Source: Mesotaenium endlicherianum
Taxonomy: Eukaryota > Streptophyta > Zygnematophyceae > Zygnematales > Mesotaeniaceae
Reading direction: 5' to 3'
NCBI GenBank assembly: GCA_009602735.1
Contig: WELA01001098.1
Span: 125,331-147,833 of the forward strand
DNA: 22,503 nucleotides
The position numbers and the translations under genes were made by a program. Numbering within the stretch: position 1 is the first letter of the stretch; the number at the start of each line of letters is the position of its first letter. Shown here in pieces: positions 18,501 to 22,503 of the stretch. Below the pieces are notes generated by a model, which worked only from the letters and a program-made list of their open reading frames with translations, was not told the origin of the DNA and searched no databases.

Positions 18501-18662
18501 ATCGATAGCCTGGCCAAGGAGACGCACGCGGTTGACCTCGGTGATGCCGTCCACCTGTGTGAGGTGCGGAGGGAAGCCCATCGCACGCTCCATCTCCACG
18601 GCACGGGGCCGCTGGAAAATGCCGGTCTCGAGGTCGATGATTATGCCGTGCTGGTCTCCCAC
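15567..18662 (-). CDS. Methyltransferase C-terminus, RT, RNase H and integrase (main pol segment)
   Basis: A 1031-codon open stretch of the polyprotein. The first codon is GTG and the frame is open back to a TAG at 18732-18734, so this is not a true start. Residues 1-63 are the end of the methyltransferase (GQAIDANVLTWLL, motif X). Residues 64-245 are a Pro/Ala linker with PAAGQ-type repeats. RT lies at about 260-430, with YIDD intact at 417-420 (17414-17403). RNase H lies at about 555-680, but its first catalytic Asp is Asn566 (codon 16965-16967). Integrase follows: HHCC zinc site near 817-854, core at 875-990 with Asn883 (codon 16014-16016) where the first catalytic Asp belongs, then Asp943 and Glu978. 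No protease lies between the methyltransferase and RT. The segment ends TAG just after LLYGR. Confidence 0.92.
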   Translation of the reverse strand: MGDQHGIIIDLETGIFQRPRAVEMERAMGFPPHLTQVDGITEVNRVRLLGQAIDANVLTWLLLQTQALTPLYAQTRHPEMDQSYAALDRDANDDGCALPGTTSHSQREEPASRPPPAPCPSPGSGLLGGGRRRQESSQRPREFRSPFLFPRSQPSTGGAGQLAAAAEERAPEAGRAQPAAGQVTPAAPQITPAAGQEAPAAAQEPPPSVPTLKLGGTLIEAQAAQLTALLDARRSASFASGMHDLGRYTGDPMRIPLQTDVPIFQKRYCYSHFEDDLISTQIGKLEECQLIRESASTYAAPTVMPAKKDASGKWSEKRMCGDYRKLNEVTEQDRYPMPTFDEIFDDIGACTWFSVLDLRQGFNHIPIAEEDQHKTTFWGSQRLYPWRVMPFGLKNALATFQRVMDKELAGLSFARCYIDDVLVFSEIFEEHVAHITTVLDRLEAVGLKCHPGKCTFGTREVEYLGHLLSSSDLAPQLAKISAITGIPPPTDLSQLRAFLDIANYYHRFLPGFSELAKPLKDLLRKGVAYVWGPEQQAAFYKLKELLVSAPVLGRPDYQKPFILRTNWWQAGLGAVLVQEHDDFEHVVAYASRNNNRAEGNYGSYEEECLATVWAIVQFRHYLYDTHFRLVTDHQPLKWLMTSERLTGKYARWALILQEYTFDVHHRPGSTNLDADGLSRNPLPSSRDLTVARHDEDEPVAWHAAAILAFTVDGNVRPAGLTSLDMVTVTTRRLALAAAEEQDSWQRGPEDVWDNVPVLQYVTAKELVPGISARERDRVLKRSPDFVFMEGRMRRVMADGFVLVVPEPAICSQLVQRVHETHFGVKRTLSFLQADYWWHGMTKVVADVVSSCALCDRVRSSFTARTVALSPLPIQGLFYRWSLNLAGELPKSRRGNLYVLVMIEHMSKWIELVPLPSKANEGIAQAFLDQVLSRFGGCAEVLTDQGKEFQGRFQKLLERSMIDHRTTSRDHPQADGLAERMVQTVKLGLRKYCLAHDSTHWDDALPWLAMGYRYNKQASLTLHSPYFLLYGR

Positions 18663-19424
18663 GTAGGCCGCGCTGTTGTAGCGACATACAAACGTAGGAA
18701 GCGCCCGCGTGACGTCGTGGAGGACCTCACACTAGGCCTGAGAAGGATGCGGAAGGGCAACCACGCGCTGGGCCAGGCGCGCCACGTCGAGGATGAAGTC
18801 AACGTTGCGTGTGTGGCGTGGATGTGCGGCCGCCAATGCCTCAAGCGTGCCTGGCATGGCTAGGTTGGTGAAGTAAGCACGCACACGATGCGTTAAGGAT
18901 CTGATCTGGGTGGCGTCAATGACGGCCTCACGACCAACGTAGCTGCTGCAGAGTTAAAAGTCGGCGCTGACGTTGGGCCGAGAATCGTGGCTTACAGCCA
19001 CGTTCTCCAACACCCAGGCGAGCATGTGCGACGGCTGGCGATCCTCAACCATGTTGAGGACGCGGAGCAGGTGCCAGACTAAGGGCGTACGCGGGTCACC
19101 GAGCGCGCCGCCCCGTCCCGCAATGGAGAAGCCCTGGCACTCCCAGCCAGCGATGATGAGGTCGATGGGCTCGAGGCGCGTGATGTGCTCGGCTGTAATG
19201 TCGCGGATGTCCATGGGCCAGTCAGTCTGGGCGCGGTAGAAGGCATGCTCAGGGAAGAGGTCCGGGAAACGCTCGTGGCACAAGGCCATCTGCCTGCGGG
19301 CGACCTGCTGCGCCTCGCCATGAGGGTCCACGTAGACGTACCGACGTACGGGGATGCCAGCCTGCAGGGTGGCCAGCAACCCTGTTGCAATGCCGGCGAA
19401 GAGCTCGACAAGGACAATGCCGCC
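18474..19424 (-). other. Complete C5 cytosine-DNA methyltransferase domain (DNMT3-like spacing)
   Basis: It transfers a methyl group from S-adenosylmethionine to C5 of cytosine. About 317 codons carry the family motifs in order: motif I VELFAGIATG (SAM binding); motif IV IIAGWECQGFS with the catalytic Cys codon at 19137-19139; motif VI VLENV; motif VIII region DATQIRSLTHRVRAYFTNL; motif IX RALPTF; motif X RVRLLGQAIDAN. The short gap between motifs VIII and IX and the HRVRAYFTNL form recall DNMT3/DRM-type enzymes rather than maintenance MET1/DNMT1. The usual PCQ is ECQ. A TAA (18954-18956) falls just before motif VIII and a TAG (18732-18734) just before motif IX. The domain is in frame with pol on both sides, so it is a captured domain, not a neighbouring gene. 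Confidence 0.9.
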
Positions 19425-19562
19425 GGGACGCTCGTCGAGCTGTGCGGTGTAGCTAGGCGTAGGAAGGGGGCGACAGCCCAGGGCGGGATCTCCGGCCTGC
19501 GTTGGCGGTGGGTAGGAGCGCAACAGACTGTGCTGATGGGGCGCCATGCGGAGGGCCGCCAC
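18954..19562 (-). CDS. Methyltransferase N-terminal part (motifs I-VI), segment of polyprotein
   Basis: A 202-codon open stretch; the frame is open upstream to a TAG at 19614-19616, and GTG at 19562 is not a real start. Residues 1-46 are Pro-rich linker. Residues 47-202 form the SAM-binding half: ELFAG at 53-57, an acidic turn at YVDPHGEA (78-85), ECQ at 141-143 with catalytic Cys142, and LENV at 185-188. It ends in TAA in the middle of the domain; the continuation (18953-18735, then 18731 onward) stays in the same frame and holds motifs VIII-X. Confidence 0.9.
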   Translation of the reverse strand: MAALRMAPHQHSLLRSYPPPTQAGDPALGCRPLPTPSYTAQLDERPGGIVLVELFAGIATGLLATLQAGIPVRRYVYVDPHGEAQQVARRQMALCHERFPDLFPEHAFYRAQTDWPMDIRDITAEHITRLEPIDLIIAGWECQGFSIAGRGGALGDPRTPLVWHLLRVLNMVEDRQPSHMLAWVLENVAVSHDSRPNVSADF

Positions 19563-19820
19563 TGCGAGCTTTGCGTAGTGGCGAGTAAGCCAAGGAATGC
19601 ACTCGAGCAGCGGCTACGGGCAAGCCGTGCGAGAATGTGCCTGATAAGTGCGCCAGCGCGCACGCGCGTCCTGCAAGGCCTCTTCGGGCACTAGGCGGGC
19701 CATAGCCTGCGCGACGCGCTCGCACTGCTGCTGCCACCGGTCCCTCGTCCTGTAGTCGGCGTGGTGTGAAGCGGCGTGGGCCAGCTGCTCTGTGGTGGTG
19801 CGCTGGGGCAGCTGAGGATG

Positions 19821-21503
19821 CTAATCAAAGTACAAACGCTGACACTCGCGAAGATCCGCCTGGATGGGCACTGTGCAGACGGAGCGCTCGTTCCAATGTG
19901 CCGCCTGTCGAGGACAGACGAGCTGACGGGGGGCGAGTTGGATTCGCGGGCGCAGCGGAGAAAGAGATGCGAGTCGGACGCGCTCCCGCTGGCTGAGCTG
20001 CACGAGCCCTGCGCGTGTGGCGTGCATATGAGGATGACGGTCGCGAGGGCGCGGAGCGGTGCGGGCCACCTTATGAGGAGGTGACCCAGACGGCCCGTTG
20101 CCGGCTATGTGGCTGCGCGGGACGGCGGCAGGCCAGCCAGGCAGCGTCTCAAATAATGCGTGGGCTGCAGTGGTGGAGGAAGACTGTGCGTCATGCTCGC
20201 GGGTGCGGAGATTGCGCGGACCGTCATACGGCGGTGTGACTGAGCGCGGGCGCGTCTCGCGCAAAGGAGTGACCTCTCTCTCCTCGCAAAGAGGAGTGAC
20301 CACTCGTGCGTCCCTGGGAGTGTCGCGTAGAGGCGTGACCTCGCGGGCATACCTGGTATGCTCGCGAATCTGAGTGACCTCGCGTGCGCGCCGGTCTAGT
20401 GGCAAAGTGCGGCGTGCAAAGCGTAGTGCTGGCCCGGCGTAGGGGGAAGGACCTGGACGCCGAGGACCGAGGATGCTGGACCTGGCCACTGTTTGCTGCG
20501 TACGTCCGGCTCGCGGGTCGATGGCGGAGAAAGGAGCGGTGCTGGCAGAGGCGCGACCTGGCCAGCCTGTGCCCAGGCTGTTGCCAGCGAACAAGTGCGT
20601 GACGTCACGGCACTCGTTGCTGGTCGAACAGTCGTGCTGTATCGGACGACTAGGCCCGTTGGCGCATGAATGGGCTCGACAAGGACTGGCCGTGGTCTTG
20701 TGTGAGAGAGAATTGAAGCCGAGAGGCCCTGTAGGCTGGCGTCGGACGCAAGTTGTAGGCGTGGGCGGCGTTGGCTCTGCCGACGGCTGGGCTGCGGGCT
20801 CCTCTGCGGCCCTCTGGGACCACTCCTGCCACTCCTCCTCCTCGCTGCTCAATGACGCGTCGTCGGACCTGCGTGGGAACGTTGCCTGCGTCATGGCCTC
20901 ATCCTCAGACGTGGTAGTGCGTGGCCACGAGTTGCCTGTCTTGTGCGACGGTGCAGGTGAGGGCGACTGGGAGGCCATGCGGTACTGTATGGCGACCCCC
21001 ACAGGCACGTCATGCCGTACGCGGACGTGTGATCTCAAGGAGGGTCCGCTCATCGCAGGATGCTGTGGCCTAGGTATGGCTACTGCGGTTGTCGCTGCGT
21101 CATGAGCGTGCGCTGCAGCAGTAAGGGCAGCCGTGGCAATGGCGTGTGCCTCGACGGCGTCTGCCGCCATCTGACGCATCCTGGCGTTATGCGCAGCGTA
21201 GATTCGCACTGTCTCCCTGGCTTGTGCGACCAGAGCATCAGCCTGCTCTTGGGGCGTGAGGTGGAGCTCGGCACCAGACAGCTCCGGATCCTCTTCCTGG
21301 GTCTCCAGTAAGTCGGCGCCGACGGAGACCTCGTCATCCTTGGCTCCCCCCTTATCGGTCTGAAACACGGACCGACCGTCGTCCAGCGCCATGAAGCCGT
21401 AGATAGCAGACTCAGTTGAGCGACGATCCAAGATGTCAAGTAGCACAGATGAAGTGCGGGTCCCCCCTGACTGCCAGTCGGGTCGATAGAAGACCCGCTC
21501 CAC
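19821..21503 (-). CDS. Long disordered linker between protease and methyltransferase
   Basis: A 560-codon open part of the polyprotein with no recognisable enzyme fold. It begins directly after the TAG that follows the protease. It contains an acidic stretch, a probable helical, Ala/Gln/His-rich segment (QADALVAQARETVRIYAAH onward), Ser/Pro/Glu-rich DNA-encoded low complexity, and between about 20230 and 20400 several copies of an AREVTPLRDTPR-like unit. Those units carry TP-x-R sites of the type phosphorylated by proline-directed kinases (inference). It ends TAG at 19821. The frame then continues for 68 codons (19820-19617) to another TAG. It may tether or regulate the methyltransferase, but I do not recognise it. 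Confidence 0.6.
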   Translation of the reverse strand: MERVFYRPDWQSGGTRTSSVLLDILDRRSTESAIYGFMALDDGRSVFQTDKGGAKDDEVSVGADLLETQEEDPELSGAELHLTPQEQADALVAQARETVRIYAAHNARMRQMAADAVEAHAIATAALTAAAHAHDAATTAVAIPRPQHPAMSGPSLRSHVRVRHDVPVGVAIQYRMASQSPSPAPSHKTGNSWPRTTTSEDEAMTQATFPRRSDDASLSSEEEEWQEWSQRAAEEPAAQPSAEPTPPTPTTCVRRQPTGPLGFNSLSHKTTASPCRAHSCANGPSRPIQHDCSTSNECRDVTHLFAGNSLGTGWPGRASASTAPFSAIDPRAGRTQQTVARSSILGPRRPGPSPYAGPALRFARRTLPLDRRAREVTQIREHTRYAREVTPLRDTPRDARVVTPLCEEREVTPLRETRPRSVTPPYDGPRNLRTREHDAQSSSTTAAHALFETLPGWPAAVPRSHIAGNGPSGSPPHKVARTAPRPRDRHPHMHATRAGLVQLSQRERVRLASLSPLRPRIQLAPRQLVCPRQAAHWNERSVCTVPIQADLRECQRLYFD

Positions 21504-22253
21504 CTAGTTATCCACTGCGGCGCCGATAGGAAAGAGAACGTCCTGGCCAAGGAGCACGTCAAAGGTCTCAGAGCGAGTGACCAACGCGTGCCGATGGATG
21601 GTCGTCTCATCCGGAGTGCCGGGCCAAAAGGTGAAGCGAAGGGCCAGCCGCGTGCGCCCGGTGACGGTCTTGGACGTGCCAGCCGCGGTGTTGATCCGCG
21701 TCGGCGAATCCTCTAGGTCGGCTGACAAGAGGCTCAGCTGACGGAAGTAGCGCAGGTTGATGAGGACTGGCTGGGCGCCAGTGTCGAACATGATGCGCTG
21801 CGGGGCCTGCGTGTTGACCAGCACGATGCCCTGCAAATTATCCAAAAACGCAGCGTTAGGCGTGCTGATCATTCTGCGCTCATGCGCTGGTCGCGCGGGC
21901 GCAGAGAGCACCCCGGCTGCCGCGTCTGACGCTGGCCTGCCGTCAGCGGCGCGCTGGCTGGCCCTGCGCAATTGGAGCAATAATCGAGTTGCCTGCCGAG
22001 TGGCCTCCATTGACACGCCGAGCTCCGCAAAGGAGACCGTGGGCATGCGGTGAAGCGCCAGCGAGATGACCTCGGCGCTGAGCTGCACCGTGGTCATCGA
22101 CGAGGACATCGCGTGAGGCGCAAAGGCCGCTGGCGCTGCTGGCGTGTCCAGCACGCAAAACAAGCGGGGCAGACGCGGCGCCTCCTCCGTGCGACGCCCC
22201 TGATCTGGCCCGGCGCGCTCATGTGCCACCGCTGGGCGTCCGGTTGCCGCCAA
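21504..22253 (-). CDS. Retropepsin-like aspartic protease of the methyltransferase element
   Basis: The frame is open upstream of 22253, so the listed first codon is arbitrary. Residues about 130-249 form a retroviral-type aspartic protease that would cut the polyprotein. It has the catalytic DTG at residues 157-159 (IMFDTGAQPVLIN; Asp codon 21783-21785), a flap-like segment, and the conserved FDVLLGQDVL near the end. Residues 50-110 are helical and basic and may be the end of gag. No zinc knuckle is visible. It ends TAG at 21504-21506, just before the linker, in the same frame. Its place upstream of the methyltransferase shows that the enzyme was inserted between protease and RT. Confidence 0.82.
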   Translation of the reverse strand: MAATGRPAVAHERAGPDQGRRTEEAPRLPRLFCVLDTPAAPAAFAPHAMSSSMTTVQLSAEVISLALHRMPTVSFAELGVSMEATRQATRLLLQLRRASQRAADGRPASDAAAGVLSAPARPAHERRMISTPNAAFLDNLQGIVLVNTQAPQRIMFDTGAQPVLINLRYFRQLSLLSADLEDSPTRINTAAGTSKTVTGRTRLALRFTFWPGTPDETTIHRHALVTRSETFDVLLGQDVLFPIGAAVDN

Positions 22254-22503
22254 AGCGTGCTTGCGCGTGCGCAGCCATCTGCTGTGCGGCCTCCAAGTGG
22301 CACTGTGCGTGCGCAGCAGGCCAGAATGCGATCGTACGCGGCTGCAACAGCAGGCGCGGCCGCTGGTACAGCTGGCAAAAGAGCGGCTGGCGAACTTGGC
22401 GTTGGCGTACCTGGCGCTGGTGCTCCTAGCATGGGCGCACCTGGCGCTGGCGCGCTCGGCGCTGGCGCACCTGGCGCTGGCGCGCTCGATGCGGGCGCTC
22501 CTG
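22254..22503 (-). pseudogene. Gag tail, low complexity and probably frameshifted
   Basis: 22408-22503 consists of ~30-bp tandem repeats (GGCGCTGGCG type). On the minus strand they encode Ala-Pro-Gly repeats (GAPAPGAP) in one frame. A helical-looking stretch (HAQCHLEAAQQMAAHAQARFGG, about 22330-22260) lies in a second frame, and the protease frame is a third. Either decay frameshifts or an unusual gag-pro junction lies here. Gag itself is off the window. Confidence 0.4.

Larger units (their letters stand above)
14042..22503 (-). mobile_element. Minus-strand Ty3/gypsy element carrying a cytosine methyltransferase (3' part)
   Basis: In transcription order it contains a gag tail, protease, disordered linker, C5 DNA methyltransferase, RT, RNase H, integrase, PHD finger, polypurine tract, partial LTR and full LTR. 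The 5' LTR, PBS and most of gag lie beyond 22503. All pieces from ~22253 to 14940 share one frame. Its LTR abuts the interrupted RT gene at 14041, so it inserted into the central gypsy element. The coding part is markedly GC-rich compared with the left half of the window, although its own LTR is not. In-frame stops and lost catalytic residues make this copy non-autonomous. Confidence 0.85.

Noticed and set aside
18474..19424. Host methyltransferase gene sitting next to a transposon
   Set aside because: It is in the same frame as protease upstream and RT downstream with no promoter, intron or separate end, so it is a domain of the element.
20230..20400. CRISPR-like array
   Set aside because: The repeats are short, imperfect, coding and without regular spacers; the setting is eukaryotic.
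14940..22253. Definite genetic code change (UAR as Gln)
   Set aside because: Kept only as an alternative: TGA stops also occur in other elements here, TAA TAG ends the first element, and C-to-T decay explains the pattern.
22408..22503. Minisatellite or promoter repeat
   Set aside because: The ~30-bp units read as Ala-Pro-Gly repeats in frame and are better explained as low-complexity gag sequence.

Overview
The window looks like a stretch of repeat-rich nuclear DNA from a streptophyte (charophyte alga, bryophyte or other land plant). The reasons are Ty3/gypsy pol sequences, primer-binding sites close to the plant initiator-Met type (TGGTATC-GAGC), long TG...CA LTRs, and a piece of a nuclear-type group II intron maturase. 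I see no intact ordinary host gene. Almost everything is nested LTR retrotransposons at different stages of decay, and I cannot name the species.

Layout. 1-195 is the 3' end of an LTR that interrupts a plus-strand integrase. 200-1087 is the rest of that integrase, ending in a PHD finger. A polypurine tract follows, then about two and a half tandem copies of a ~1.54-kb LTR-like unit (1135-4591), the third broken by a foldback element (4592-5370). 5707 to about 6600 is an LTR related to the one at 14042-14788. 6802-9799 is a minus-strand, internally deleted gypsy element (LTR, PBS, hairpin-rich leader, gag remnant, LTR remnant). 9860-10117 is AT-rich with hairpins. 10118-10723 holds a maturase domain X fragment. 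11180-14041 is a plus-strand gypsy element (PBS, gag, a gag-pol -1 frameshift signal, protease, RT) cut off in the middle of RT.

The RT is cut by the most interesting object, a GC-rich minus-strand gypsy element filling 14042-22503 and running off the right edge. Read right to left, one reading frame runs from about 22253 to a TGA at 14940. It encodes an aspartic protease, a long disordered linker with repeats, a complete C5 cytosine-DNA methyltransferase domain (19424-18474), reverse transcriptase, RNase H, integrase and a C-terminal PHD finger. It therefore combines a predicted DNA-methylation writer with a predicted histone-mark reader.

This copy is probably dead. Six in-frame stops (five TAG, one TAA) break the frame, and the RNase H and integrase each carry Asp-to-Asn at a catalytic position. 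These changes are of the kind expected from deamination of methylated cytosine. Between the end of the coding region and its LTR lies a 136-bp copy of the LTR tail joined through GC to a full LTR, which resembles a two-LTR junction.
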